A stretch of DNA of 64,000 nucleotides from an uncultured SAR116 cluster alpha proteobacterium (GCA_902520885.1 CABYPW010000006.1:1-64000); one strand, 5' to 3'; counted from the first letter of the stretch, positions 20,192 through 30,583 are shown. Numbers and translations: made by a program. Notes: a model not told the origin generated them from the letters alone.

Positions 20192-21058
20192 TTATTCACC
20201 AGCTTTATTTTTAAAAAACCTAAAAAATTCTGAATCTGGGGATAAAACCATAGAAGTTTCGGATTCTCCAATTGCGGCACGGTAGGCTTCCATAGACCGA
20301 TAAAATGAAAAGAAATCTGCATCTTTTCCAAAGCTATTTGCATATATTTCGATAGCCTCACTGTCTCCACGACCTCTATTTTCTTGCGCTTTCCTCGCAG
20401 CCTCCGCAACAATAACGGTTCTAGTTTTTTCCGCGTCTGCCCTAATTTTTTGCGCCTCTTCTTCCCCTGTTGCTCGAAATTCTTTGGCCTCTCGTTCTCG
20501 TTCAGATTTCATTCGATTAAAGATATTTTGACTCGTAGATTCTGGATAATCAGCTCTTCGCAGCCTTACATCAATTATCTCAATGCCAAGTGATGTCACC
20601 GACTCTTCAACTTCATCTTTTATATTATCATTTATATTGTTTCTCATTCCGGTGAGGATTGATGCTAGCGTCTCGCTACCTAGTACACGTCTAACGGAAG
20701 AGTCGATTATTGATTCAAGACGGGTCCTGGCTCCAAATTCATTCCTAACAGTTTGATAAAAGAGTAAAGGATTAGAAATGCGATAACGAGCATAAGCGTC
20801 GACTAATATACGTTTTTGGTCTGCAAGTATCACTTCTTCAGCATCTTGCGGTATAAGAGATAATACCCGTTTTTCATAATACTCAACATCTTGTATAAAT
20901 GGCAACTTAATAGCTAGGCCAGGTTCTTGAATTATTCGTTTTGGTTCTCCGAATTGTAGCACAAGTGCTTGTTTTGTCTGATTCACGGTAAATAATGCCG
21001 ACAAAATCGTAAACAATAATAATGCTACAAATCCAATTGAAAAGTTTCTGACATTCAT
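20192..21058 (-). CDS. hflC: HflC, SPFH-domain modulator of FtsH
   Basis: Partner of HflK in the periplasm-facing SPFH complex that surrounds the FtsH protease. One N-terminal transmembrane helix, then the SPFH/band-7 domain and a coiled coil rich in Glu/Ala/Arg (about 165-225). 288 residues. It begins 4 bases after the hflK stop, so the two are translated together. Confidence 0.94.
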   Translation of the reverse strand: MNVRNFSIGFVALLLFTILSALFTVNQTKQALVLQFGEPKRIIQEPGLAIKLPFIQDVEYYEKRVLSLIPQDAEEVILADQKRILVDAYARYRISNPLLFYQTVRNEFGARTRLESIIDSSVRRVLGSETLASILTGMRNNINDNIKDEVEESVTSLGIEIIDVRLRRADYPESTSQNIFNRMKSEREREAKEFRATGEEEAQKIRADAEKTRTVIVAEAARKAQENRGRGDSEAIEIYANSFGKDADFFSFYRSMEAYRAAIGESETSMVLSPDSEFFRFFKNKAGE

Positions 21059-21062
21059 TTAC

Positions 21063-22181
21063 CTAGCTCCCCTGACCTGCGTTTCTGTTTAATTCTTTTA
21101 ATGGAAGGTAGGGAACTACTCCATTCCCATTATCACCATCTATGATAATTTTCTCAACATTTCTAAAAATATTTTCCATGGTTTCTAGATAAATACGCTC
21201 AAGCGTTATATCTTTATTCTTCAAATATGCGCTGTAAACTTGGTCGAATCTAGAAGCATCTCCTCGTGCCCGATTTACGACTTCTGCTTGATAAGCTTCA
21301 GATTCTGCTATCAACCTTGCTCCCTCACCTCTTGCTCTAGGAACAACGTCGTTCCTAAATGCCTCGGCTTCATTCTTCAACCTGTCTCTATCCTGACGTG
21401 CACGTTGAACGTCATTGAAAGCATCTATAACGTCCGCTGGTGGATCTACAGCGAGAAGCTGGACTTCACGAACCCTTATTCCAGCTTCATAATCATCTAA
21501 AAGCTCTTGAAGTTTATCTTTCACATTTATTTGAATATTTTGTCGTCCTTCAGTTAACGCAGTTTGAATGGGTGTTTGGCCTATTGTCTCTCGCATTACT
21601 GCCTCAGCTGCCACTTTAATAGTATCATCAGGGTCAGCGAGATTAAAAAGATACTCACCAGCATCTGCTATTCTCCAAAAGACCACAAAGTCGATGTCTA
21701 CAATATTTTCATCGCCAGTAATCATTTGACTTTCATCAGCAATATCTCGCTTTGTATTGGAGCGACCAACTATCTCCCTGAAACCTATCTCAAGTCTATT
21801 ATCTCGTGTCACCTCAGGTTTAAGAACGGTCTCAATGGGGTAGGGAAGATGATAATGGAGGCCAGGGGATGATGTTCGAACCCACTCTCCAAACCGTAAA
21901 ACAACACCTTGTTGCTGAGCATTCACTCGGTAAAAACCAGTCAATAACCACAAAATCGCTGCTATAAGGAGGAATATTAAAAACAACCTTCCCGAGCCAC
22001 CACCATTGGAAAACCCGCCAAGACCACTAAACTTCCGTTTAGCATCATTAATTAGTTTGTCTAAGTCAGGTGGTGTTGGTTGACTAGGCTGTTTACCGCC
22101 ATTACCCCACTGTTTGCCATTATCAGAGCCGCCGCCCCATGGACCACCCTCATTTCCTCCACCTTGATTATTCCACGGCAT
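21063..22181 (-). CDS. hflK: HflK, SPFH-domain modulator of FtsH
   Basis: Larger partner of HflC. The cytoplasmic N-terminus is strikingly Gly/Asn-rich (GGGNEGGPWGGGSDN), followed by a transmembrane helix at about residues 66-83, the SPFH domain (VNAQQQGVVLRFGEW) and a coiled coil. 372 residues. A GGAG Shine-Dalgarno lies 6 bases upstream. Head of the hflK-hflC-degP cluster and divergent from mrp. Confidence 0.94.
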   Translation of the reverse strand: MPWNNQGGGNEGGPWGGGSDNGKQWGNGGKQPSQPTPPDLDKLINDAKRKFSGLGGFSNGGGSGRLFLIFLLIAAILWLLTGFYRVNAQQQGVVLRFGEWVRTSSPGLHYHLPYPIETVLKPEVTRDNRLEIGFREIVGRSNTKRDIADESQMITGDENIVDIDFVVFWRIADAGEYLFNLADPDDTIKVAAEAVMRETIGQTPIQTALTEGRQNIQINVKDKLQELLDDYEAGIRVREVQLLAVDPPADVIDAFNDVQRARQDRDRLKNEAEAFRNDVVPRARGEGARLIAESEAYQAEVVNRARGDASRFDQVYSAYLKNKDITLERIYLETMENIFRNVEKIIIDGDNGNGVVPYLPLKELNRNAGQGS

Positions 22182-22322
22182 TCGCCACTCCGTTCTGTAA
22201 AAATTAAAATTTAAAAGCTGCCTAAAAAGGCTAAAATAAATTTAAATAAAATAAATGGTTTTAAAAAAAAAAAATTATTCTAAGTTACTCTTATATTTGA
22301 CGTAAAGATCGGAAAATCAAGA

Positions 22323-23423
22323 ATGCAGTCAGAAATAACTTTAGAAAAAGTAAAATCAGTCCTCAGAAAAGTGAAATATACCCATTCAAAAGATAATATT
22401 GTGGATGATGGTGATGTTTCAGGTATTGTAATAAAAAATGGACACATAGGATTTTCGATAGAAATAGACCCCTCATTAGCAAAAAAATCTGATGAGATGC
22501 GTCGTGAAGCGGAAGATGCTGTAAGGAAATTGTCAGGCGTGATTTCGGCGACCGCTATTATGACTGCACATAAGCATTCAACTTCTGAAGGCACAGAAAA
22601 ACTTTCTTCACAAGAAAAAACTTCGAGCAAGTTATTAAAACCAGCAAAATATGTGGTCGCTGTAGCATCTGGTAAAGGTGGGGTGGGTAAATCTACAACC
22701 TCTATTAATATTGCATTAGCACTAAAACTACAAGGAATTAGAGTAGGAATATTGGATGCCGACATATACGGCCCCTCTCTTCCTCGACTTATAGGAACCA
22801 GCAGGAAACCAGACTATGAGAATAAGAAATTAATTCCTTTGGACGCTTGGGGTTTGCAAGCTATGTCGATTGGATTTTTGGTTGAATCAGAGTCGCCTAT
22901 GATTTGGCGTGGACCAATGGTTATGAGTGCTATAGAGCAAATGATTCGAGATGTATTATGGTCAGATTTAGATGTATTAGTAATTGATTTGCCACCTGGA
23001 ACAGGAGATGCTCAACTTACATTATCTCAGCGTTTAGCATTATCTGGTGCAGTAATTATATCAACCCCACAAGACCTTGCTTTGATTGACGCCAGAAAAG
23101 GCCTTAATATGTTTCGAAAGGTTGGCGTTCCAATTCTAGGAATTATTGAGAATATGAGTTATTTTATTTGCTCCGATTGTGGCATGCGGCACGATATTTT
23201 TAGTACTGGTGGGGCTCAAAAAGAAGCTGCAAAACTCAACATACCATTTCTTGGTGAAATACCGCTTGAAATAACTATTAGACAAACATCCGACTCAGGA
23301 GAGCCTATAGTAGCCTCAGATCCTGGAAACCAGCATACTAAAACATACGTCAAAATAGCTCAAAAAATATGGGGGAACCTGACTAATCAGGAAGTAGAAA
23401 GACCTAAAATCATAATTGAATAA
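22323..23423 (+). CDS. mrp: Mrp/ApbC-type iron-sulfur cluster carrier ATPase
   Basis: Cytoplasmic P-loop ATPase that transfers Fe-S clusters. N-terminal MIP18/DUF59 domain (residues 1-80), then the deviant Walker A GKGGVGKST near residue 120 and the cluster-binding CSDCG pair near residue 283. 366 residues. It is transcribed alone and divergently from hflK; its stop is 55 bases from the convergent folA end. Confidence 0.93.
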   Translation: MQSEITLEKVKSVLRKVKYTHSKDNIVDDGDVSGIVIKNGHIGFSIEIDPSLAKKSDEMRREAEDAVRKLSGVISATAIMTAHKHSTSEGTEKLSSQEKTSSKLLKPAKYVVAVASGKGGVGKSTTSINIALALKLQGIRVGILDADIYGPSLPRLIGTSRKPDYENKKLIPLDAWGLQAMSIGFLVESESPMIWRGPMVMSAIEQMIRDVLWSDLDVLVIDLPPGTGDAQLTLSQRLALSGAVIISTPQDLALIDARKGLNMFRKVGVPILGIIENMSYFICSDCGMRHDIFSTGGAQKEAAKLNIPFLGEIPLEITIRQTSDSGEPIVASDPGNQHTKTYVKIAQKIWGNLTNQEVERPKIIIE

Positions 23424-23478
23424 AAAATTTTTGGGATTTCTTTGTGAAACAAGACTTAATCACTGCGCCCCGAATTCT

Positions 23479-23997
23479 TCATACATATCTCGTGATTTTT
23501 CTATATTTATAACTATAATAAGAAAACCTAGGATAGTCAGGCCCAGGTGCAAAATCTTTCAGTTTAATTTCATCCCAATCATTCCAATTAATATCTGGAA
23601 ATTTAGCACCTTTTTCAGGACTGATATCTACTTTTGTCAACTCAATTTCTTGGCAAAGATTAATGCCTAAACTATAAATTTCCCCACCACCAAATAAAAT
23701 AAGTCTATTTTCTTTTGTTTGTTGTTGGACAAGCCAACGTTTACTTTGAGATATGGCATCTGAAAAATTATGTACAACAATCGCACCGTTTTCTTTCCAA
23801 TTAGTATCTCGTGTTAAAACGATTGATGCCCGGCCAGGTAATGCCCGCCCAATAGAGTTCCAAGTTCGTCGTCCCATTATTAAAGGGCATCCCATAGTTA
23901 TTTTTTTAACGCGAGATAAGTCTCCAGGCAAATGCCAGATAAGACCATCACCATCTCCAATTACTCTATTATTTGCCATCGCAACTACACAGATCAT
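23479..23997 (-). CDS. folA: Dihydrofolate reductase
   Basis: Reduces dihydrofolate, regenerating the cofactor oxidised by the thymidylate synthase encoded upstream. The start MICVVAMANNRVIG, GLIWHLPGDL and GRRTWNSIG are typical. 172 residues from ATG 23997. The frame is open to 24054, and a TTG at 24033 has a GGAG about 10 bases upstream, so a 12-residue longer protein is a real alternative. Follows thyA. Confidence 0.92.
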   Translation of the reverse strand: MICVVAMANNRVIGDGDGLIWHLPGDLSRVKKITMGCPLIMGRRTWNSIGRALPGRASIVLTRDTNWKENGAIVVHNFSDAISQSKRWLVQQQTKENRLILFGGGEIYSLGINLCQEIELTKVDISPEKGAKFPDINWNDWDEIKLKDFAPGPDYPRFSYYSYKYRKITRYV

Positions 23998-24087
23998 CTG
24001 ATATTTTCGTGTATCTTCATAACTAGTTCTCAATATATTTATCTCCAAATCCAAATGAAAAATATTACCCAGACATTAGAAAAAAGA

Positions 24088-24885
24088 TCAAACTGATATT
24101 GGTGCCTTAATATTTGCCTCAGCAAAATAGTCCTTTATGACTATATGTTTAAATTCAAACTTCTCTAATGAATCAGGAGCACCATAAAATACTAATTTCG
24201 GCAATTTAGTTGGATTTCTTTTGAGTTGTAATCTGGCCTGTTCAAGATGGTTTAAATAAAGGTGAGCATCTCCAAAAGAGTGGATGAAATCTCCAACTCG
24301 CAATTTACAGACATGAGCAACCATATGAGTCAGTAGCGCATATGATGCAATGTTAAATGGGACCCCTAAAAATATATCAGCACTCCGCTGATATAATTGA
24401 CACGATAGTCTGCCATCAGCAACATAAAACTGAAATAAACAATGACACGGTGGCAACGCCATTTTTGGAATGTCTGACGGGTTCCAAGCGCTTACAATCA
24501 AACGTCTTGATTCTGGATTGCTTTTGATCTGCTCAACAACATTACTGAGCTGATCAATTTTTTGTCCCTCATAAGGGGATAGCCATTCTCGCCATTGCTG
24601 TCCATAAACAGGTCCAAGGTCCCCGTTTTTATCTGCCCATTCATCCCAAATACGCACCTTATTATCTCGCAAATAACGAATATTTGTATCTCCACTTATG
24701 AACCAGATCAACTCATGGATTATTGAGTTGGTATGTAATTTTTTTGTTGTTAGTAGGGGAAACCCATCAGATAAATCAAACCTCATCTGCCATCCAAATA
24801 TTGATAGCGTTCCAGTTCCAGTTCTGTCCTCACGACGATTACCATGCTTTAACACATGTGAAAGCAAATCCAAATATTGTTGCAT
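24088..24885 (-). CDS. thyA: Thymidylate synthase (ThyA type)
   Basis: Methylates dUMP to dTMP with methylene-tetrahydrofolate. Conserved [11 protein letters not shown], the active-site [13 protein letters not shown] and [17 protein letters not shown]. 265 residues from ATG 24885 (MQQYLDLL), which aligns with the E. coli start; an upstream ATG at 24903 would add six residues. Paired with folA on the same strand, so thymidylate synthesis and folate recycling are co-expressed. Confidence 0.95.
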   Translation of the reverse strand: MQQYLDLLSHVLKHGNRREDRTGTGTLSIFGWQMRFDLSDGFPLLTTKKLHTNSIIHELIWFISGDTNIRYLRDNKVRIWDEWADKNGDLGPVYGQQWREWLSPYEGQKIDQLSNVVEQIKSNPESRRLIVSAWNPSDIPKMALPPCHCLFQFYVADGRLSCQLYQRSADIFLGVPFNIASYALLTHMVAHVCKLRVGDFIHSFGDAHLYLNHLEQARLQLKRNPTKLPKLVFYGAPDSLEKFEFKHIVIKDYFAEANIKAPISV

Positions 24886-24963
24886 ACCAAAAAATAACCC
24901 CATTTTTTTCGCGTTACTTATTCTATTTTATTTCTAACTCATAAAGAAAGTGAAGATAAATCT

Positions 24964-24991
24964 TTCAACCTATGTATTTTCGTCCTATAAT
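24964..24991 (+). promoter_or_regulatory. ssrA promoter
   Basis: TTCAAC (24964-24969), a 16-base spacer and a perfect TATAAT (24986-24991), directly in front of the tmRNA precursor. The predicted start is near 24998. Confidence 0.55.
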
Positions 24992-24997
24992 TTATTT

Positions 24998-25372
24998 GTC
25001 GATGTAAGTCGGCTATGGCGATAAACGTAGTATGGAATAGGCAGAGCGGACCCGGGGGCGGTACCCGGCGCCTCCACCATTATGAGGAAAGAGTAAATTA
25101 AATAAACAGTTTTTTTAGATATTAGACTGGAATTTAATCAACTGTTTTTTTTGGGGGCGAAATAGGATCGACGCATGTAGTAAAGATAGTATTTTCGCTC
25201 GGCATGATATCCACCGTTATCGGGTCAATGTAGTAGTTGCAAATGACAACACTGCTCCGGTTGCAATGGCTGCATAATGCAGTTTGAGTAACCAAAATTA
25301 AGCCCTGTTGGATTGAGCTCTGACAGGCGGGGTTAGAGGGTGCACCTGGCAACAGAAAGCCCCTCACTAAAC
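24998..25372 (+). ncRNA. ssrA: Circularly permuted two-piece tmRNA (ssrA)
   Basis: Rescues stalled ribosomes and tags the unfinished protein for proteolysis. The 3' acceptor piece comes first: its T-arm and acceptor strand end in CGCCTCC (25069-25075), A, CCA (25077-25079). After an intervening segment of about 73 bases the coding piece begins with GGGGGCG (25153-25159), which pairs with CGCCTCC to form the acceptor stem, and continues with the typical GAAATAGGATCGACG. The tag frame is GCA at 25239 to GCA at 25274, ANDNTAPVAMAA, then TAA. Outer ends are approximate: 5' from the promoter, 3' limited by the sspB Shine-Dalgarno at 25375-25381. Permutation is the usual alphaproteobacterial form. 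Confidence 0.93.
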
Positions 25373-25389
25373 TAGAGGGAGTAAAATTA

Positions 25390-25908
25390 ATGAGCAGTGA
25401 TACGGATAACACGACATCAAGCATCGACTATGAAAGCCTTGTTGAAGAGGCATTGCGGGATGTTGTCAAGAGTGCACTTAAAATAGCTGAAACAACTGGT
25501 CTTCCAGAAGAGGCCCATTTTTACATTAGTTTTAAGACCCAATTTTCCGGAGTGGAAATAGATGAAAGCTTGAAAGAAATAAATCCTGATGAAATGACCA
25601 TAGTTTTACAGCATCAATTTTGGGACTTAATTGTTTCTGAGGAGCTTTTCAGTGTTACACTCTCCTTTTCCGGTGTTAAACAAAACCTTGTTATTCCATT
25701 TGCTGCGGTCACACATTTCACAGATCCATCTGTTGGATTTGGCCTTCAATTCAGCACCAATGATGATAAGAACTCTTCTGAATTATCAGAGGTTATTACT
25801 TCTATAGAGGATAAAAATAAAAAAACCGCTGAAGAAATTAAAACAAACAGCACTGCTGATGTAGTATCACTAGATTCCTTTCGTAAACAACCATCCAACC
25901 CAAATTAA
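25390..25908 (+). CDS. sspB: ClpXP adaptor SspB, alpha type
   Basis: Adaptor that delivers ssrA-tagged proteins to ClpXP. The SspB fold covers about residues 15-125 (FYISFKTQFSGVEI, QHQFWDLIVSEELFSVTLSF), followed by an acidic flexible linker and a C-terminal ClpX-binding tail (VVSLDSFRKQ). 172 residues. A strong GAGGGAG lies 8 bases upstream and abuts the tmRNA, so the adaptor is read from the same direction and perhaps the same transcript as the tag it recognises. Only three bases separate it from fumarase. Confidence 0.93.
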   Translation: MSSDTDNTTSSIDYESLVEEALRDVVKSALKIAETTGLPEEAHFYISFKTQFSGVEIDESLKEINPDEMTIVLQHQFWDLIVSEELFSVTLSFSGVKQNLVIPFAAVTHFTDPSVGFGLQFSTNDDKNSSELSEVITSIEDKNKKTAEEIKTNSTADVVSLDSFRKQPSNPN

Positions 25909-25911
25909 AAA

Positions 25912-27522
25912 ATGAATGAATTTACATATACTCCGCTTCTTCCCGTTGGTGAGGAAACTACTGAATTTATTAAAATTACTGATAGATTTGTAAACAGCTT
26001 TTCTATGAATGGTGATGTTTTTCTGGAAATTGACCCTGAAGGTTTAGGCTTCCTTGCCCAAAGAGCCTTTGAAGATGTAAGTCATTTGTTAAGGCCATCA
26101 CACCTTCAACAACTTAGAAATATTTTAGATGACAAAGAAGCAAGTGATAACGATCATTTTGTTGCTTTAGAATTGTTAAAAAATGCAGTTATTGCATCAG
26201 ATAAGGTCCTTCCAATGTGTCAAGATACTGGTACAGCTATAATTTCGGCTGTGAAAGGTGAGAGAGTGATAACAGGTGGTTTGGATGCCGAATCTTTGTC
26301 CAAGGGTATCTTCAACACTTACAGAAGTAGTAATCTCAGGTACTCACAGCTTGCACCAATAACAATGTTTGAGGAAAAAAATACCGGAAACAATCTTCCA
26401 GCTCAAATAGATATCTACAGTGGTTCTGGTAATGAATATAAATTCACGTTTATTCAAAAAGGAGGTGGCTCAGCGAATAAATCATTCTTATATCAAAAAA
26501 CAAAAGCTATTCTCAATCCAGATAGTTTAAGAGAATTTTTAACTGATACGATAATTAACCTTGGAACAGCTGCCTGCCCTCCTTATCATTTAGCAATTGT
26601 TATAGGTGGAACATCTGCTGAAAGCACTCTCAAAACTGTGAAGGCAGCCTCTGTAAGAGACTTAGATGCATTGCCTACTTCTGGAGATATTTCTGGCCAT
26701 GGCTGGCGAGATCTAGAGTGGGAGAAGATCGTTTTAGAAATGACGCGTAAAATGGGAATTGGCGCGCAATTTGGAGGAAAATACTTCTGTCACGATGTGA
26801 GAGTCATACGATTACCCAGACATGGTGCATCCTGTCCTATAGGTATTGGCGTTTCATGTTCAGCGGACCGCCAGATACGTGCAAAAATTAACTCAGAGGG
26901 ATTGTTTATTGAAAAGCTAGAAACAGACCCAACCCGATTTCTTCCAGCTATAACAGAAAATCTAACTATGCCTGTAGTGGCCATTGATTTGCAAAAACCA
27001 ATGCCTAAAATTCTTGAAGCCCTTTCACAGCATCCTATTAAAACGCGTGTAAATCTTACAGGCACAATGATTGTTGCTCGTGATATTGCTCATGCAAAGC
27101 TTCTAGAGGTTCTTGAAACAAAAGGAACACTTCCAGAGTACGTAAAAAATCATCCAATTTATTATGCTGGCCCGGCCAAAACCCCAGCGGGCATGGCCTC
27201 TGGTTCTTTTGGCCCTACCACCGCTGGTAGAATGGATACTTACGTTGATAGATTTCAAGCAGCAGGTGGGTCCATGATAATGCTAGCAAAAGGAAACAGA
27301 AGTGGATCTGTTAGAGAGGCGTGTGCAAAATATGGAGGTTTTTATCTAGGTTCCATAGGTGGTGCTGCAGCGAAGCTTGCTATCGAGTCAATAAAGCATA
27401 TTGAAATTTTAGAGTATTCTGAACTTGGTATGGAAGCTATATGGAAAATTGAAGTTGAAAATTTTCCAGCTTTTATTGTTATTGATGATAAAGGTAATGA
27501 TTTCTACAACAGAAGGATGTGA
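25912..27522 (+). CDS. Class I (iron-sulfur) fumarate hydratase
   Basis: Interconverts fumarate and malate in the TCA cycle, with an oxygen-sensitive 4Fe-4S cluster. Conserved motifs include MCQDTGTA (first cluster Cys), [16 protein letters not shown] and GPTTAGRMD. 536 residues in one chain, the fused FumA/FumB-type architecture. It follows sspB by three bases without its own clear Shine-Dalgarno, which suggests translational coupling. Confidence 0.94.
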   Translation: MNEFTYTPLLPVGEETTEFIKITDRFVNSFSMNGDVFLEIDPEGLGFLAQRAFEDVSHLLRPSHLQQLRNILDDKEASDNDHFVALELLKNAVIASDKVLPMCQDTGTAIISAVKGERVITGGLDAESLSKGIFNTYRSSNLRYSQLAPITMFEEKNTGNNLPAQIDIYSGSGNEYKFTFIQKGGGSANKSFLYQKTKAILNPDSLREFLTDTIINLGTAACPPYHLAIVIGGTSAESTLKTVKAASVRDLDALPTSGDISGHGWRDLEWEKIVLEMTRKMGIGAQFGGKYFCHDVRVIRLPRHGASCPIGIGVSCSADRQIRAKINSEGLFIEKLETDPTRFLPAITENLTMPVVAIDLQKPMPKILEALSQHPIKTRVNLTGTMIVARDIAHAKLLEVLETKGTLPEYVKNHPIYYAGPAKTPAGMASGSFGPTTAGRMDTYVDRFQAAGGSMIMLAKGNRSGSVREACAKYGGFYLGSIGGAAAKLAIESIKHIEILEYSELGMEAIWKIEVENFPAFIVIDDKGNDFYNRRM

Positions 27523-27642
27523 TAAAATAAAAATATATTTACTATCAGCCATTGCTTTGGTTTACCATATCTTGAATATTATTCCTTCAAAGGATAAAAA
27601 CTCAAAAAGTATTCATATTACAAGAAAACTGTTAGATATAAC

Positions 27643-27676
27643 TTGACGATATAAGTTTAATCTTGATTATGATTAA
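27643..27676 (+). promoter_or_regulatory. Putative promoter/operator of the lactate genes
   Basis: A TTGACG at 27643-27648 is followed by the inverted repeat TTAATC-8-GATTAA (27657-27676), which overlaps where a -10 box would lie. The arrangement resembles a GntR-type operator over a promoter, but no regulator gene is nearby. Confidence 0.35.
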
Positions 27677-27715
27677 CGGATTTATTTGACATAAACTAAC
27701 AAAAAGAAAAAAAAC

Positions 27716-28861
27716 ATGAGATTAGAGCACTGTCATAATTTTCACGATTTTAGGTTGTTAGCAAAGAAACGGCTGCCTGGACCGATTTTTAATTACATTG
27801 ATGGGGCAGCAGACGATGAAAAAACATATAAAAGGAATACAAACTCTTTTGATAGTGTAGACCTTATCCCAAATGTATTAAACGGAACTGAAGAAATAGA
27901 TATGTCCGTCGAGATAATGGGACAAAAATTAAATATGCCTATATACTGCTCTCCAACTGCATTACAAAGATTATTTCACTTTCAAGGGGAAGAAGGCGTT
28001 GCAGAAGTTGCCTCAGAATTTGGAACTATGTTTGGTGTATCGTCTTTAGGAACTACAAGTTTAGTGGATCTCAGAGAAAAGTATAAAACCCCTCAATGCT
28101 ACCAATTTTATTTTCACAAAGATCGTGGTTTAAATAGATCTATGTTGAATAGTGCAAAGGATGCAGGCGTTGATATAATGATGCTTACCGTCGATACTAT
28201 TACAGGAGGGAATCGCGAGAGAGATTTAAGGACTGGATTTTCTATTCCGTTACGACTTACCCCAAAAGGCGTTCTAGATTTTGTCATTAAGCCTTCTTGG
28301 GGAATAAATTTTTTGACTAAGGGCAAATTTACCCTGCCTCAATTAGACGATTTTGTTGATATGAGTAAGGGTTCAATCTCGATTGGGAAATATTTTACTG
28401 AAATGTTAGACCATACCCTTAATTGGAAGGATGTTGAGGAGATGGTAAAATTATGGGACGGTCAATTTTGTCTTAAAGGCATCATGAGTGTGGAAGACGC
28501 AAAAAAAGCAGTTGATATTGGCTGCACTGGCATCGTTATATCCAACCATGGCGGAAGACAGTTAGATGGTTCACGTTCCCCATTCGACCAATTAGCAGAG
28601 ATTGTTGACGCGGTTGGAGACAAAATTGATGTTTTAATGGATAGCGGGATTCAAAGAGGAACACATGTTATCAAGGCATTATCTCTAGGTGCTAAAGCTG
28701 TCGGTGGTGGTCGTTTTTATTTATTTGCATTGGCAGCAGCTGGAAAATATGGCGTCAAGAGGGCACTGCAGTTAATGCGCACTGAGATAGAGCGAGATAT
28801 GCGCCTGATGGGAGTAAAGAAAATTAGTGAGCTATCCCGTGATAATTTGCGGTACAGATAG
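27716..28861 (+). CDS. lldD: L-lactate dehydrogenase (quinone), FMN-dependent
   Basis: Oxidises L-lactate to pyruvate at the inner membrane, passing electrons to quinone. FMN-dependent alpha-hydroxy-acid dehydrogenase: FNYIDGAADDE near the N-terminus, FYFHKDRG, and the active-site SNHGGRQLDGS with catalytic His and Arg. 381 residues. Glycolate oxidase-type enzymes share the fold, but the full length and the adjacent dld favour lactate. Followed after about 30 bases by dld. Confidence 0.88.
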   Translation: MRLEHCHNFHDFRLLAKKRLPGPIFNYIDGAADDEKTYKRNTNSFDSVDLIPNVLNGTEEIDMSVEIMGQKLNMPIYCSPTALQRLFHFQGEEGVAEVASEFGTMFGVSSLGTTSLVDLREKYKTPQCYQFYFHKDRGLNRSMLNSAKDAGVDIMMLTVDTITGGNRERDLRTGFSIPLRLTPKGVLDFVIKPSWGINFLTKGKFTLPQLDDFVDMSKGSISIGKYFTEMLDHTLNWKDVEEMVKLWDGQFCLKGIMSVEDAKKAVDIGCTGIVISNHGGRQLDGSRSPFDQLAEIVDAVGDKIDVLMDSGIQRGTHVIKALSLGAKAVGGGRFYLFALAAAGKYGVKRALQLMRTEIERDMRLMGVKKISELSRDNLRYR

Positions 28862-28894
28862 AACTTCCGCTTATTGAAGCTTTTCTTAAAAAAT

Positions 28895-30583
28895 ATGAAT
28901 TTAAAAATGAATGAATTTATTGAAAACTTGCAAAAAGTGGTCGCACGTCGAAATGTAATTACTCACCCTGACAAAACTGAGCATTTTCGGACCGCTTACC
29001 GTTCTGGTGTCGGAGAAGCATCATGTGTTGTTAAGCCTAATTCATTAATTGAATTTTGGAACGTCTTACAGTTGTGTGTAAAATATGATAAAATTATATT
29101 TATACAAGCTGCAAATACAGGGCTCACTCAAGGTTCTACTCCGGCAGGACCATATGATAGAGACGTGGTAATCATAAACACCTTAAAAATGAATAAAATT
29201 TTTTTGTTGAATAACAACGAAAAAGCATTGTGTTTCCCAGGTTGCTCCTTATCCAATTTAGAGAAAAAGTTGGAACCACATGGCAGACTTCCTCATTCCG
29301 TACTTGGCTCATCTTGTTTTGGTGCATCAGTAGTTGGAGGCGTATGTAACAACTCTGGAGGAGCTCTTGTTCATCGAGGTCCTGCCTACACTGAACTGTC
29401 TTTGTTTGCTAGAATTAATGAAAAAAATGAGTTGGAGCTCGTTAATCAGTTAGGTTTTGATCTTGGTAATGACCCGGTAAAATTGTTAGAACGACTTGAT
29501 AAAAGTTTCCCTAAAAATTTAAATATTAATCTGAAAACAGAAGGAAAAAAAAATATCAGTTATGAACAAATTGTTCGTGATGTAAACGCTGATACTCCAG
29601 CCCGTTTCAATGCAAATCCTAATTGCCTAAAGGATGCTTCTGGATGCGCAGGGAAAGTAGCCGTTTTTGCAGTATGCATGGATACATTCCCCGCTCATGC
29701 CAGATTAAAAACATTTTATATTGGCACAAATGATACTGTTCAGTTGCAAAGATTACGAAAGTCTGTTTTGGAAAAGTTCAATTCTCTGCCTGTGATAGGC
29801 GAGTATATGAGTCGTCCAACAGTTGAAGTATCTCAAATGTATGGAAAAGATTTATCTCTAATAATTAAGTTTTTTGGATCAAATGCCATCAATAAGTTAT
29901 TTTTTTTGAAATCAAAATTTGATGACCACTTCGCACGATTGTTTAAAAAAGAAAATATTTCCGACTATATTCTTCAATTTTTTTGTGACCTGCTTCCATG
30001 TATCCTCCCAAAAAGAATTCAATTTTTCAAAAAAAAATTTGAACATCATCTCATACTTAAGATGGAGAATAACGGTATTGAAGAGGCTAGATTCTTTCTT
30101 GAGAAATTTTTTAATAAGGAGAATGGTGACTGGTTTGAATGTAATAAAAATGAGGCAAAATCGGCAGAAATTAATCGTTTTGTGACTGCAGCCGCTGTCA
30201 TTCGAAAAAAAAATATTCTGGATGATAGCACAGGACCAATTTTAGCACTTGATATAGCACTGAAAAGAAATGAAGAAGATTGGTTTGAAATTCTTCCAAA
30301 AACTATAAATAAAGATATTTATAATTTTTTTTATTATGGTCATTTTTTTTGTCACGTGATGCACCATGATTACATTTTGAAGGAAAAGATTTCACCTGAG
30401 ATAATTAAAAAAAAGATGCTAAAAATTCTTGATAAAAAAGGTGCTGAATATCCAGCGGAACACAATGTCGGCAGACATTACGTGGCAAAGAAACAATTAG
30501 CAGAATTTTATCGTGAATTGGACCCTACCAATACCTTTAACCCTGGGATTGGGGGGTTACCCACAGGAAGAGATTATACTTAA
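28895..30583 (+). CDS. dld: D-lactate dehydrogenase (quinone), Dld type
   Basis: Peripheral membrane flavoprotein oxidising D-lactate to pyruvate. The sequence follows E. coli Dld closely: QAANTGLTQGSTP (FAD-binding), LGSSCFGASVVGGVCNNSGG, RGPAYTELSLFARINE and PAEHNVGRHY near the C-terminus. 562 residues from ATG 28895; the frame opens at a TTG at 28874 and another ATG lies at 28907, with no Shine-Dalgarno to decide. Paired with lldD, so both lactate isomers are used. Its codons are very A-rich in the Lys-rich C-terminal half. Confidence 0.95.
   Translation: MNLKMNEFIENLQKVVARRNVITHPDKTEHFRTAYRSGVGEASCVVKPNSLIEFWNVLQLCVKYDKIIFIQAANTGLTQGSTPAGPYDRDVVIINTLKMNKIFLLNNNEKALCFPGCSLSNLEKKLEPHGRLPHSVLGSSCFGASVVGGVCNNSGGALVHRGPAYTELSLFARINEKNELELVNQLGFDLGNDPVKLLERLDKSFPKNLNINLKTEGKKNISYEQIVRDVNADTPARFNANPNCLKDASGCAGKVAVFAVCMDTFPAHARLKTFYIGTNDTVQLQRLRKSVLEKFNSLPVIGEYMSRPTVEVSQMYGKDLSLIIKFFGSNAINKLFFLKSKFDDHFARLFKKENISDYILQFFCDLLPCILPKRIQFFKKKFEHHLILKMENNGIEEARFFLEKFFNKENGDWFECNKNEAKSAEINRFVTAAAVIRKKNILDDSTGPILALDIALKRNEEDWFEILPKTINKDIYNFFYYGHFFCHVMHHDYILKEKISPEIIKKKMLKILDKKGAEYPAEHNVGRHYVAKKQLAEFYRELDPTNTFNPGIGGLPTGRDYT

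Noticed and set aside
25134-25424. Minus-strand frame of 96 codons
   Set aside because: It lies over the tmRNA coding piece and the sspB start; the RNA structure explains the sequence.
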